64,000 nt of DNA from JASTVH01 sp042862465. Lineage in GTDB: Bacteria; Pseudomonadota; Gammaproteobacteria; Pseudomonadales; Oleiphilaceae. The notes below the pieces were generated by a model, which had not been told where the DNA came from, did not search any database, and saw nothing but the letters and a program-made list of their open reading frames with translations. The translations under genes were made by a program, and so were the position numbers. The stretch is taken from the NCBI GenBank assembly GCA_042862465.1, contig JASTVH010000003.1:1-64000 (forward strand), in the 5' to 3' direction. Each line of letters begins with the position of its first letter. Positions within the stretch are counted from its first letter, which is position 1. Shown piece by piece: positions 25,650 to 34,093 of the stretch.

Positions 25650-26945
25650 TTACAGGAACGGCACCCGAATCGGGAGTCGCGGTGTTGGAGGCTTGAGTCG
25701 TTTCAGCAGCTTGTCCAGGGCGCCGGTTTCCGCGCTGTCCAGCCCCATGGCATAGCGGGCCACCTGGCGCCGGGCTGGCCTCAGCCGGCCGGCGATGCCC
25801 AGGCCGAGATTGCGGGCCAGCTTCAGGGGCAGGTGATCGTTGCTGAAGCCGTAATAGAACAGGTCCATGGCCGCCATCATCATCAGGTTGGCCGGCCGGC
25901 GTTCGCGGGCCCAGGCCTGGAGTGGCGCCGGGGCGCCGGGATCGGTGGCGCCGGTCAGTTGCGCCAGCAGGGCACTGACGTCCTGGAAGCCGAGGTTGGC
26001 GCCCTGACCGGCCAGCGGGTTGATGGTGTGGGCCGCATCGCCCACCAAGGCCACCCGTCCTTTAACGTACTGCTGGGCATGACTGCGAGCCAGGGGAAAA
26101 CGGGCGCGGCCGGTGACCGCCTGCAGCGGTGGCAGTGTGTCCGGGAAGGCGTCCTGGATCGCGTTCTGGAAGGCCTCGTCGTCCAGCGCCATTAGCGCGT
26201 CCAGCCGTTCAGGCGCGTCGTACCAGACCAGCGACGCCTGGGCCTGGCCGTTGTCAGCGGGCAGGGGCAGATAGGCGCGCGGTCCGCTGGGGAAAAAGGC
26301 TTGCCAGGTGATGTCGCGGGGCGCGCCGGCGTGGCGCACCCGGGCCACCAGAGCCTGCTGGGCGTAGGTGTCGCTGTCGGTGCCGATCCCGGCCAGGGTT
26401 CGAATCTGTGACTGGGCCCCGTCGGCCCCCACCAGCAGCCGCGCCTTCAGGGTATCGCCTTCGGCAAGAGTGAGTGTGACGTCCGCGGCGGTTGCCTGTA
26501 GCGACACCACCTCGGCCGGAGCACGGCAGACCACGTTCTCCAGCGGCTCCAGCGCATCCCACAGGGCCCGTTGTGTGACGCTGTTCTCGACGATGTGACC
26601 GAGATGGGAACGTTTCAGATCTGCGGCGTCAAAGAGAGTGTGGTTAAATGGGCTGTCGCCGAGCAGTGGGACCTGACGCAGGTCTTCCCACACCTCCAGG
26701 CGACGGTAGGGAGCAAGGCGCATGCCCTCTATACCCGCCCAGGCGCCAAGCCGCCGCAGCAGCGCTTCGGTGCCGGCACTGAGGGCGGAGACGCGCATGT
26801 CCGGTGCACGGTCAGCCATGAACGGAGGCGGCGTCTGGCGGTCGATCAGCGTGACGCGCCAGCCGGCGCGTCCCAGGCCCAGGGCCAGTGCCGCGCCGAT
26901 CATGCCGCCGCCGACGACGATAACATCAGATTCCTGCTGGGCCAT
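25650..26945 (-). CDS. UbiH/UbiF/VisC-family FAD-dependent hydroxylase
   Basis: The 431-residue flavoprotein begins VIVVGGGMIGAALALGLGRAGW (the GxGxxG FAD site). It has VGADGAQSQIR (the DG motif, about 180) and GRVALVGDAAHTINPLAGQGANLGFQDV (the GD motif, about 300). This set defines aromatic-ring hydroxylases of ubiquinone synthesis. The C-terminal LFYYGFSND is typical of the UbiH/UbiF/VisC clade. Which ring position it hydroxylates cannot be settled without alignment, so no symbol is given. Ubiquinone genes ubiA and ubiC lie 11 kb away. Confidence 0.85.
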   Translation of the reverse strand: MAQQESDVIVVGGGMIGAALALGLGRAGWRVTLIDRQTPPPFMADRAPDMRVSALSAGTEALLRRLGAWAGIEGMRLAPYRRLEVWEDLRQVPLLGDSPFNHTLFDAADLKRSHLGHIVENSVTQRALWDALEPLENVVCRAPAEVVSLQATAADVTLTLAEGDTLKARLLVGADGAQSQIRTLAGIGTDSDTYAQQALVARVRHAGAPRDITWQAFFPSGPRAYLPLPADNGQAQASLVWYDAPERLDALMALDDEAFQNAIQDAFPDTLPPLQAVTGRARFPLARSHAQQYVKGRVALVGDAAHTINPLAGQGANLGFQDVSALLAQLTGATDPGAPAPLQAWARERRPANLMMMAAMDLFYYGFSNDHLPLKLARNLGLGIAGRLRPARRQVARYAMGLDSAETGALDKLLKRLKPPTPRLPIRVPFL

Positions 26946-27072
26946 AAGCGTCCCTGATAATGAACAGATGGGTTCTCATGATACTCAAGGGTGTCGGTCT
27001 GGCCCAGCCCCGACTTGAAAGCGTGCCCGCCGGGGCCCCTATATTTTTTGATTGCGACAAACAGGAGAGAAG

Positions 27073-28437
27073 ATGCAACGCCGAGTAGTCAGTTTTCATG
27101 CCCTGTTCCTGGGTCTCGCGCTATTGCTGGCCGGGACGGTCTACGCCGCCTTGCCTAGCACCCTGGCTGATGGCGAGCCCATGCCCTCGCTGGCGCCTAT
27201 GGTAGAGAAAGTGGCGCCGGCCGTGGTGAATATCGCGACTTTTACCACGGTCAAGCAGGTGAGCAATCCGCTGTTGAGCGATCCTTTTTTCAAGCGTTTC
27301 TTCAATGTCCCCGATCAGCCGCAGAAACGCACCAGCAGTGCCGGGTCCGGCGTGATCGTGGATGCGGAAAAAGGCTATGTGATGACCAACCATCACGTGG
27401 TCGGCAACGCCGACGAGATCACGGTCACCCTGCGGGATGGTCGTGAATACAACGCCGAGGTTGTGGGCAGTGACGAGCAGACCGATATCGCGCTGCTGCA
27501 GATCCCCGCTGAGAATCTCACGGATGTTCCATTGGCCAAGGCCGGGAACCTTCGGGTGGGCGATTTCGTGGTGGCTTTGGGCAATCCGTTCGCCCTGGGC
27601 CAGACCGTTACGTCCGGTATTGTCAGCGCCCTGGGGCGCCATGGCCTGGGTATCGAAAACTACGAGGACTTCATCCAAACCGACGCTTCTATCAATCCGG
27701 GTAATTCCGGCGGGGCACTGGTCAATCTGCGGGGTGAACTGGTGGGCATCAACTCGGCCATACTGTCCCCGGGGGGCGGGAATGTGGGGATCGGCTTCGC
27801 CATTCCCACGGCTATAGCCATGGCAGTGAAAGACCAGCTGATCGAGTTTGGTGAAGTGCGTCGCGGCCAGTTGGGCATTCTTTTCCAGGACTTGACCCCG
27901 AAACTGGCAGAAGCGTTTGAGCTGGACCAGCGAAAGGGCGCCCTGATTGCTCGTGTCCGAAATGGTTCACCGGCACAGAAGGCGGGCCTGAAATCTGGCG
28001 ATGTGGTGATTGAGATAGACGGCCATGCGGTGAAAAATGCCAGTGATTTGCAGAACCGTTTGGGGTTGAGCCGGGTGGGCAAGCCGTTGAGCCTGACCGT
28101 GGTGCGTGACGGTGAGCCTCTGACAGTCGAGGCGGCACTGGAGGCACCCAAGGCACACCAATTGTCCGGCAAGCAGGTGCATCCGGATCTCTCGGGCGTG
28201 CTCTTCGAGGACAAGGTGGATAACAGTGCGGGCGCTGTGGTGGGTGTGATTGCCAAAGAAGTGGCAGCATCCAGCAATGCCTATCGCGCCGGCTTGCGCC
28301 CGGGGGATCTGCTGGTGGCAGTCAACCGGCGCCGCTTGAAATCAGTGGCGGACCTGGCCCAGTTGTCGGGCCAGGCCTCGGAGCTGCTGTTGCAGCTGCA
28401 GCGGGGCGATCGCCAGTTCTACTTGGTGGCCCGCTAG
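27073..28437 (+). CDS. degQ: DegQ/DegP-type periplasmic serine protease
   Basis: The 454-residue protein has a signal peptide (hydrophobic 8-26). A trypsin-like domain follows with the catalytic triad H (MTNHHVV, about 106), D (QTDIALLQ, about 138) and S (INPGNSGGALV, about 213). Two PDZ domains (about 255-345 and 365-454) include GSPAQKAGLKSGDVVIEIDG and NAYRAGLRPGDLLVAVN. The short LA loop fits DegQ better than DegP. It degrades misfolded periplasmic proteins. The ATG at 27073 is preceded by AGGAGAG. It is divergent from the UbiH-family gene; a weak TTGAAA/TATATT pair lies upstream. Confidence 0.9.
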   Translation: MQRRVVSFHALFLGLALLLAGTVYAALPSTLADGEPMPSLAPMVEKVAPAVVNIATFTTVKQVSNPLLSDPFFKRFFNVPDQPQKRTSSAGSGVIVDAEKGYVMTNHHVVGNADEITVTLRDGREYNAEVVGSDEQTDIALLQIPAENLTDVPLAKAGNLRVGDFVVALGNPFALGQTVTSGIVSALGRHGLGIENYEDFIQTDASINPGNSGGALVNLRGELVGINSAILSPGGGNVGIGFAIPTAIAMAVKDQLIEFGEVRRGQLGILFQDLTPKLAEAFELDQRKGALIARVRNGSPAQKAGLKSGDVVIEIDGHAVKNASDLQNRLGLSRVGKPLSLTVVRDGEPLTVEAALEAPKAHQLSGKQVHPDLSGVLFEDKVDNSAGAVVGVIAKEVAASSNAYRAGLRPGDLLVAVNRRRLKSVADLAQLSGQASELLLQLQRGDRQFYLVAR

Positions 28438-28457
28438 CTCACTGACGCAAGCGCCGC

Positions 28458-28991
28458 CTACCCGGCCTCCAGGGTCCGCGGTGGCCGGCGCTTGCTGTTC
28501 AGCCAGGCCGGTTTGCTGGCCCCGGGTTTCAGGAACCCCTGGTTGATGATCACCGGATGGACCAGGCGAAGGAAATCTTCAGTGTCCATGCGGATGGATT
28601 CCGTGTGCTGACCGGCGGCGAACACGATTTCCGGCTGCTTGGTCAGCGCCTCGCAGCAGTAGACGCTCATGTCGTAGAGGTTGCCGAAAGGCGGCATGGC
28701 GCCCACCTCGCACTGCGGGAAGCGGTCCTGAAACTCTTCCTCGTCGGCCAATTCCACGAAATCCGTGTCCAACACATCGGTCAGCCGGTCCCAGCGAATG
28801 CGCCAGGTGGAGGGCATGACCAGCATGGCGCGCTGCCCGTCCAGCTCGATGATCACCGTCTTCACCACTTGCTCACCGTCGATCTGGCAGTGCTGCGCCA
28901 GCTCCTGGGCGGTGTAGGCCGGTGGGTGCTCGATGCTGGTGAAGGCTACCCCTTTTCGGTCAAAAAAATCTTTCAGACATTGCACTGGCAT
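28458..28991 (-). CDS. YbaK/ProRS-associated aminoacyl-tRNA deacylase domain protein
   Basis: The 177-residue protein has the YbaK/INS-type fold. YTAQELAQHCQIDGEQVVKTVIIELDGQRAMLVMPSTWRI contains the conserved KTV region with the lysine used for tRNA binding. EEEFQDRFPQCEVGAMPPFGN is the GAMPPFG motif of the active pocket, and EIVFAAGQHTESIRM follows. Such proteins clear misacylated tRNA. The last 20 residues are basic and extra. It converges with degQ, with 20 bases between stops. Confidence 0.85.
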   Translation of the reverse strand: MPVQCLKDFFDRKGVAFTSIEHPPAYTAQELAQHCQIDGEQVVKTVIIELDGQRAMLVMPSTWRIRWDRLTDVLDTDFVELADEEEFQDRFPQCEVGAMPPFGNLYDMSVYCCEALTKQPEIVFAAGQHTESIRMDTEDFLRLVHPVIINQGFLKPGASKPAWLNSKRRPPRTLEAG

Positions 28992-29103
28992 GGTTCAAAC
29001 TCCCCGCGTTGTCTGGGACAAGTCAGCCCTCTCCAGAGGGGCCGGGTTTGGGTGACTTCCTGCCCTAAGCTTAGACCAGGGTCCTGACTTCACTGCAAGT
29101 GAA

Positions 29104-29131
29104 AAAACGCTGTTTAACATTTGAGCGTTTT
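29104..29131. terminator. Hairpin AAAACGCT/AGCGTTTT
   Basis: An 8-bp perfect stem with a 12-base loop ends in TTTT on the plus strand and is preceded by an A-rich run, so it could stop transcription on either strand. It lies between mscS and the YbaK-like gene. Confidence 0.45.
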
Positions 29132-29172
29132 AACTGTGATCCTGTACGCGAAGGGGATGTTAAAAGTGCAGC

Positions 29173-29216
29173 AAAAAAGGGGGGTTGGGGAGCCCCTCAC
29201 ACAGGAAAGGCCCCCG
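29173..29216 (-). terminator. Probable terminator after mscS
   Basis: On the minus strand GGGGG (29211-29215) pairs with the CCCCCC run (29079-side of 29184) across an inner GGGGAGCCCC-type hairpin, and TTTTTT follows (29173-29178). It begins about 42 bases after the mscS stop. Confidence 0.45.
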
Positions 29217-29257
29217 GAATAAAAACATTACGGTTTTTTCGTCTGTGGCCGGCGCCC

Positions 29258-30094
29258 TCAGCCCTGCTGTTGATACAGATGCACATCCCGCTGCGGGAAC
29301 GGAATGCTGATGCCCTCGGCGTCGAAGGCCTCCTTGACCTTTTCCTGCATGGCCCAGAACACCGGCCACACATCCGGTGCATTGGCCCAGGCGCGCGCCA
29401 TGATATTGACCGAGTTATCGCCCAGGGAGCCGACCATGACCATCACTTCGGGGTCCTTCAGAACACGCTCGTCCGCTTCGATCACGTCGCGGATGACCCG
29501 CTTGGCCTTCTGGATGTCATCGCTGTAGGCGATGCCGAACTCCATGTCCACGCGACGGGTTTCGTAGGCGCTGTAGTTGATCAGGCTGGCGTTGGAAAGA
29601 TTGCCGTTGGGAATGACCACGCGCTTGTTGTCGAAGGTGTTGACGATGGTGTAGAGAATCTGGATCTCGGCCACCGTGCCCACGTAGCCCTGGGCCTCGA
29701 TCACGTCACCGGCGCGGAAGGGCTTGAAGATCAGGATCAGCACGCCGCCGGCAAAATTGGCCAGACTGCCCTGCAGGGCCAGGCCCACCGCCAAGCCGGC
29801 AGCACCCAGCGCGGCAATGAAGGAGGTGGTTTCGACGCCGACCATGCCGGCCACGGAGATGACCAACAGGATCTTGAGAATGGCCGAGATCAGCCCCCCG
29901 AGAAACTTGCCCAGCGTGGGGTCTTTCTGCAGGAGCTTCTTTTCGACCATGTTGACCAGGCGATTGATAAGCCACAGGCCGATCAGCAGGGTGACGATGG
30001 CCAGCAGTAGCTTGGGGGTATAGGTCAGCACCATATCCCAGATCGTGTCCATGGCGCTGGCCAGTTGTTCCTGGCCGCCAAACAGGTTGTCCAT
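29258..30094 (-). CDS. mscS: Small-conductance mechanosensitive channel, MscS family
   Basis: The 278-residue protein has three membrane helices (about 19-40, 62-85 and 88-110). The pore helix TM3 reads GAAGLAVGLALQGSLANFAGGVLILIFKPFRAGDVI, nearly the E. coli MscS consensus. The soluble beta domain with VVIPNGNLSNASLINYSAYE follows. It opens under membrane tension to release osmolytes after hypo-osmotic shock. The start at 30094 has GGAG 7 bases before it; an upstream extension to 30181 is unlikely. A marine or saline habitat fits but is not proven. Confidence 0.92.
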   Translation of the reverse strand: MDNLFGGQEQLASAMDTIWDMVLTYTPKLLLAIVTLLIGLWLINRLVNMVEKKLLQKDPTLGKFLGGLISAILKILLVISVAGMVGVETTSFIAALGAAGLAVGLALQGSLANFAGGVLILIFKPFRAGDVIEAQGYVGTVAEIQILYTIVNTFDNKRVVIPNGNLSNASLINYSAYETRRVDMEFGIAYSDDIQKAKRVIRDVIEADERVLKDPEVMVMVGSLGDNSVNIMARAWANAPDVWPVFWAMQEKVKEAFDAEGISIPFPQRDVHLYQQQG

Positions 30095-30299
30095 AGCATG
30101 CTCCTTGTTGTTTATCGGTGTAGTTCCGCCATTAATCCAGTCTCTCGCCCGGTCCGATTGCGCGACCGGCCCAGCACCCAAGCGCTAACAAGCCTCTCCA
30201 GTTCACCGGAAAGCCCTGGGTGATGGCATTGTGGTCCTTTATAACACTGGCAGGGGGTTTAAAACATAGAGAAACATTCGTTGGCCTGCGCTCACCGGA

Positions 30300-31400
30300 T
30301 CACTGCTGGTGCGCCCACTCCAACAGCTCGTCCATGGAGCCCCGTGCTGCCACCGGGCGGGGCTTCTGCTCGAACTGGTAGTCGTACATGGGGTCGTAGT
30401 AGTCCCTCAGCAGCACCTCGATCCAGGCCCGGTGGTCATCGATGCTGCCGTCCCGCTTCTGCTCGGCCAGGGCCGTCTCCAGGATTTCGGACAACTCCTG
30501 ATAGCGGGCACCGCCCAGGCGCCGACGAATCCGTGCGAAGCTGTTGCGCAGGTAATCGGCATACTCGCTGAAACCTTCCTCTTCACCGTCCCGTTCGACG
30601 TAGGCTTGGCGCATGTCGATGACGTAGTCCTCCAGGATGACGTCGATGCGTTCTTCCAGTGACCGCTCCAGAATAAGTAGCGGCGCCTTGGCCATGGCAT
30701 TGCGCAGGACCTGGGGCAGGGCGCAGCGACCGATCAGGTGCCCCTCGTCCTCCAGATAGATGGGAGACGACCGATCACCGCGGTGGCTCGCCTTGAGCAG
30801 GTCGATGGTGACCCGGTTTTCAAAATCGATCTGGCTGGGCTGGGGCGTGAGCGTGCGGCCAAAGCTTGACCCCCGGTGATGGGCAATGCCTTCCAGGTCC
30901 ACCGGATTGGGCAGGGCGTTCAGCAGCCGGGTCTTGCCGGTGCCGGTGCGGCCGCTGACGATATAGAGGGGGAGATCGGCGGCGTTTGCGTCCAGCCAGT
31001 CCAGCAGAAAGCGTCGCAGGGCCTTGTAGCCGCCCTTGACCCGCGGGTAGTCCACGCCGGCCTCGTGCATCCAGCGCTGGACGGTCTCGGAGCGCAGTCC
31101 GCCGCGGAAACAGTAGAGATAACCCTCGGGGTGCTGGCGGGCGAAATCCAGCCAGGCGGCCAGGCGTGCCTCTTTCAGTTCGCCGGAGACCAGCCGGTGG
31201 CCCAGCTCGATGGCTGCCTCCTGGCCCTGTTCCTTGTAGCAGGTGCCGACCTGGCTGCGTTCTTCATCGGACATCAGGGGCAGATTCACGGCCGACGGAA
31301 AGGCTCCCCTGGCGAACTCCACCGGGGCCCGCAGATCGATCATGGGGCGGTCGTGGAGGAAAAGCTCAAGGTAGTCGTCGGTATCGGGTCGCGCGGCCAT
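30300..31400 (-). CDS. mnmH: tRNA 2-selenouridine/geranyl-2-thiouridine synthase
   Basis: The 366-residue protein has an N-terminal rhodanese domain with catalytic cysteine 97 in YLYCFRGGLRSETV and a P-loop domain with GRTGTGKT (150-157). This pairing defines MnmH (SelU/YbbB), which converts 2-thiouridine at tRNA position 34 to selenouridine through a geranylated intermediate. HHRGSSFG after the P-loop is also characteristic. It needs selenophosphate from SelD, which is not in this window. The start at 31400 has GGAG a few bases upstream. Confidence 0.93.
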   Translation of the reverse strand: MAARPDTDDYLELFLHDRPMIDLRAPVEFARGAFPSAVNLPLMSDEERSQVGTCYKEQGQEAAIELGHRLVSGELKEARLAAWLDFARQHPEGYLYCFRGGLRSETVQRWMHEAGVDYPRVKGGYKALRRFLLDWLDANAADLPLYIVSGRTGTGKTRLLNALPNPVDLEGIAHHRGSSFGRTLTPQPSQIDFENRVTIDLLKASHRGDRSSPIYLEDEGHLIGRCALPQVLRNAMAKAPLLILERSLEERIDVILEDYVIDMRQAYVERDGEEEGFSEYADYLRNSFARIRRRLGGARYQELSEILETALAEQKRDGSIDDHRAWIEVLLRDYYDPMYDYQFEQKPRPVAARGSMDELLEWAHQQ

Positions 31401-31569
31401 AGGGGCTCCGTGGGTCGCCGGGCAAGTGTCTGCGGAGGGGCCTGCCCGGCCATGGATTACGAAAGGAAGCAGTATACCCAAAGCAACCGGTCGCCACGAA
31501 ACGTTGCGGCGTCCCGGGCGCCTGTTTACCATCTCGCCTTCGCCGTTAACACTCCGGAGGGCTCCAGAC

Positions 31570-32226
31570 TTGTCCCCACAACGACTCAATGCCCACATCC
31601 AGCGTACCCTGGCGCATGGACGGGTTGCGCTGAGCGCCCCCCGCGGCTGCCCGGAGATTCCGCTCTACCTGTTTGATCCGGCGGTGCTGGAGGGGCCGCT
31701 CACCCATGACCAGGCCCAGGCCGTGGTGGCGGAGCCGGCTTACTGGTCCTTTTGCTGGGCCAGCGGCCAGGTGCTGGCGGCGGCCATTTTGGCGCACCCG
31801 GAGTGGGTGCGTGGCAAGCGGGTAATTGATTTCGGTTCCGGCTCCGGAATCGTGGCCATTGCAGCGGCCCTGGCTGGAGCGCGCGAGGTCGTGGCCTGCG
31901 ATCTGGATGCACAGGCCCTGGATGCGGTGGCGGCCAATGCGGCGGCCAACGACGTCACCCTCAGTTATTGCCGGGACTGGTTTCAGCGTGAAGGGGCTTT
32001 CGATCTGGTGACGGCTGCCGATGTCCTGTACGACCCGGACAACCGACCCTTCCTGGACGAATTTGTCGCCGCCGCCCCGGAGGTGTTGCTGGCGGATTCG
32101 CGGGTGAAGAATCTTGACCACCCGCCCTATGTGGCGTTTGACGAAGTGGAATGCACAACCTGGCCTGATCTGAACGAGTTTGAGGAATTCAATCGGGTCC
32201 GGCTTTACCGGGCGCGAACGTCCTGA
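31570..32226 (+). CDS. Class I SAM-dependent methyltransferase (protein-lysine/ETFB type)
   Basis: The product contains WSFCWASGQVLAAAILAHPEWVRGKRVIDFGSGSGIVAIAAALAGAREVVACDLDAQALDA, where DFGSGSG is SAM motif I and the D of CDLD is motif II. VTAADVLYDPDN is the post-I motif. The pattern is close to nicotinamide N-methylase-like and ETFB lysine methyltransferases; the target is unknown. I chose the TTG at 31570 because GGAGG stands 9 bases upstream, giving 218 residues. The longer frame from 31426 would run through the divergent mnmH control region. Confidence 0.75.
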   Translation: MSPQRLNAHIQRTLAHGRVALSAPRGCPEIPLYLFDPAVLEGPLTHDQAQAVVAEPAYWSFCWASGQVLAAAILAHPEWVRGKRVIDFGSGSGIVAIAAALAGAREVVACDLDAQALDAVAANAAANDVTLSYCRDWFQREGAFDLVTAADVLYDPDNRPFLDEFVAAAPEVLLADSRVKNLDHPPYVAFDEVECTTWPDLNEFEEFNRVRLYRARTS

Positions 32227-32249
32227 TGACGTCACGAAGTGGTGGGCCT

Positions 32250-32285
32250 GAAAAAACAAAAGGGCAACACAATGTGTTGCCCTTT
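32250..32285 (-). terminator. Terminator of the Csr/Rsm-type RNA
   Basis: AAAGGGCAACAC (32259-32270) and GTGTTGCCCTTT (32274-32285) form a 12-bp stem with a 3-base loop. Reading leftwards on the minus strand, the stem runs into TTTTGTTTTTTC. The methyltransferase stop on the opposite strand is 33 bases away, so it may also end that transcript. Confidence 0.85.
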
Positions 32286-32481
32286 GAAGGAACAGGTATG
32301 TGGCCACCCTGGCCGCGTCAGTTACCTTGACGCCTTATCCTTTACCTATCCCTGGTACCGGCATCCGAGCCGGTCATGCAATTTAGAGTCCCTAAAGCAG
32401 TACTTCCGTTTAATCCTTGCTTCCCCTCAATTCCTTTGAGGATACCGTCCGTGTTTCGTCCTTTCCCTGTCATCCGCTGAC
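32250..32481 (-). ncRNA. CsrB/RsmZ-type CsrA-sequestering small RNA
   Basis: No protein gene fits this 460-base gap, but the minus strand has all parts of a Csr/Rsm RNA. A -10 (TATAGT, 32489-32494) predicts a start near 32481. About 165 bases then contain some twelve GGA triplets. Five lie in loops of perfect small hairpins: GTCA-GCGGA-TGAC (32469-32481), CCTCAA-AGGAA-TTGAGG (32425-32441), TTTAG-GGACT-CTAAA (32382-32396), CCGGC-TCGGAT-GCCGG (32358-32373) and TACC-AGGGATA-GGTA (32343-32357). Two more hairpins (32316-32332, 32302-32314) have AGG loops. A 12-bp terminator stem plus T run ends the RNA. A GacA/UvrY-like box lies 180 bases upstream. Such RNAs bind several CsrA/RsmA dimers and relieve their repression. 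It is about 230 nt, closer to CsrC than to RsmZ. Confidence 0.85.
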
Positions 32482-32488
32482 GAGAGTT

Positions 32489-32494
32489 ACTATA
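32489..32494 (-). promoter_or_regulatory. -10 element of the Csr/Rsm-type RNA
   Basis: TATAGT on the minus strand matches the sigma-70 -10 at five of six positions and sits 7-8 bases before the predicted first hairpin. No good -35 is seen, as expected for an activator-dependent promoter. Confidence 0.55.
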
Positions 32495-32652
32495 GCACCG
32501 GAGACTTCATTTTTTGTGTGAAAACAGAGTGATGGATTTTTAATGTGATTCGGGTGGGTCGAAAAAATACACGCAAAAACAGTTAGATAGGCGCAAAGAC
32601 TGTCGCTTTGGCGTACTTGCTTACAGAAAGTTACAGCCATTTCCTACGTAAA

Positions 32653-32670
32653 TGTAGGAAATATCTCACA
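32653..32670 (-). promoter_or_regulatory. GacA/UvrY-type upstream activating sequence
   Basis: The minus strand reads TGTGAGATATTTCCTACA. The consensus TGTRAG-N2-AT-N2-CTTACA is matched at every fixed position except one. The box lies about 180 bases upstream of the predicted RNA start, a distance like that reported for Pseudomonas rsmZ. It abuts the end of the VanZ-like gene. Confidence 0.7.
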
Positions 32671-32688
32671 CGCCGAATGGGCGATGTC

Positions 32689-33084
32689 CTACAGGGTCGG
32701 CTGATTCGTTGCCGGGTGCCGATCGAGCCACAGCCAGAACATGGCCATCACACCCAATCCGACCGCCAGACCGACCCCATCTGCGGCCAGATCCGCGAGG
32801 TCGCATTCGCGCAGCGGCAGGAACGCTTGCCAGATTTCGATCAACAGGCCGTAGCCCAGCAGGGCCAACCCCTGCCGGAGCGGACCCAGGGCCCGGTGGG
32901 CCAGGGACAGCAGGCCGGCGAGGACCGCGAAGGCCATGGCGTGGTTGAGTTTGTCCCAGCTGGACGAGGGGATCGGATAGTCCAGTGGCGTGGTGGCCAG
33001 GTAAAGAATGAATGCGGCACAGCCGTAAAACAGCACGCGCCACAAGGCGATGAGCCGGGTGAGCCGGTATAGCCACTGCACCAT
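32689..33084 (-). CDS. VanZ-like small membrane protein
   Basis: The 131-residue protein has about four membrane helices. It contains TPLDYPIPSSSWDKLNHAMAFAVLAGLLSLA and GLLIEIWQAFLPLRECDLADLAADGVGLAVG. The DK-xxH-xxAF and E-Q-xxP-x-R-xxxxxDxxxN/D pattern defines VanZ-like proteins. Their role is unknown; the name comes from a teicoplanin-resistance accessory gene, and resistance should not be assumed. GGAGA precedes the ATG. The gene ends just beyond the sRNA control box. Confidence 0.8.
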   Translation of the reverse strand: MVQWLYRLTRLIALWRVLFYGCAAFILYLATTPLDYPIPSSSWDKLNHAMAFAVLAGLLSLAHRALGPLRQGLALLGYGLLIEIWQAFLPLRECDLADLAADGVGLAVGLGVMAMFWLWLDRHPATNQPTL

Positions 33085-33247
33085 GATGTCTCCTGCATCG
33101 AGTCCGTTCGGGTTGGCGTTGCCGGCAGTCTGGGGTGCCGCCGGTCGCGCCGGGGTGCGGCAAATGGTAGCTTAATCGCCTTGGTGCCAACACCCCCGTC
33201 AAAGAGTGGGCGGCGCCTTCAGGAAATCGCTATAGAAGGAGACGACT

Positions 33248-33994
33248 TTGGGCGGACGTTTGGATCTTGGCTTCCGGGATCTGATGGCAGGGTTCCGGTT
33301 GATTCGCGAGCCCGGGCTGCGGCTTTTTGTAATCATTCCGTTGATTCTGAACATTCTGGTCTTTGCCGGTATTTTTGCCTTGCTCTATCAGGGGTTCGAT
33401 GCCCTGATCACCTGGGGCATGAGCTGGCTGCCGGACTGGGCCTGGTTGCAGGCCCTGGAGTGGCTGTTCTGGCTGCTCTACGGCGGCGTGGTAATCCTGC
33501 TACTGGCTTACGGCTTTGTGGTGGTGGCCAACCTGATCGGGTCACCGTTCTACGGCTATCTGGCGGAACTGACCGAGCGCCGCCTGACCGGGCAGTCCCT
33601 GGACGATGCCGGCGGCTGGAAACAGATCGTCAAGGACATCCCCCGGGCGCTCTGGCGGGAAGTGCAAAAGCTGGTGTATTACCTGCCCCGCGCGCTGTTT
33701 CTTTTCATCCTCAGCCTGATCCCGGTGCTCAATCTGGTGGGGGCGGTACTCTGGTTCCTGTTCAACGGCTGGATGATGACGCTGCAGTATGTGGATTATC
33801 CGGCGGATAACCACCGCGTCAGCTTCCCCCAGTTGCGCGATCAGCTGCGCAAGACGCGGCTGACCAGCCTGGGCTTCGGCATGCCCGTGGCGCTTGGGGC
33901 CATGGTGCCGCTGCTGAATCTGGTGATGGTGCCGGCGGCGGTTTGTGGCGCCACCGCCTATTGGGTGAGGGAGCATCAGAACGCGGCGAAATGA
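33248..33994 (+). CDS. cysZ: Sulfate transporter CysZ family
   Basis: The 248-residue protein has about four to six hydrophobic helices. It shows the CysZ patterns GFRLIREPGLRLFVIIPLILNI near the start, NLIGSPFYGYLAELTERRL, YYLPRALFLFILSLIPVLN, and YPADNHRVSFPQLRDQLRKTRLTSLGFG near the end. CysZ is a proton-driven high-affinity sulfate channel feeding cysteine synthesis. The start is a TTG at 33248 with AAGGAG 8 bases upstream. No sulfur-assimilation gene is adjacent, so the symbol rests on similarity. Confidence 0.85.
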   Translation: MGGRLDLGFRDLMAGFRLIREPGLRLFVIIPLILNILVFAGIFALLYQGFDALITWGMSWLPDWAWLQALEWLFWLLYGGVVILLLAYGFVVVANLIGSPFYGYLAELTERRLTGQSLDDAGGWKQIVKDIPRALWREVQKLVYYLPRALFLFILSLIPVLNLVGAVLWFLFNGWMMTLQYVDYPADNHRVSFPQLRDQLRKTRLTSLGFGMPVALGAMVPLLNLVMVPAAVCGATAYWVREHQNAAK

Positions 33995-34093
33995 TCTATA
34001 TTGGGGGATGACATTTGCCAATTGTCGCAAGGGGGTGCGCCGGCGCCCTCGGCCCAGGCGTGCCGCTCCCTTGTGATCAACCGAGGTTTCTGA

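Noticed and set aside
30120..30181. Minus-strand translation with VAQSDRA, a phrase often produced by tRNA regions
   Set aside because: No acceptor stem, T arm or anticodon arm can be drawn, so I do not call a tRNA. The mscS start is at 30094.
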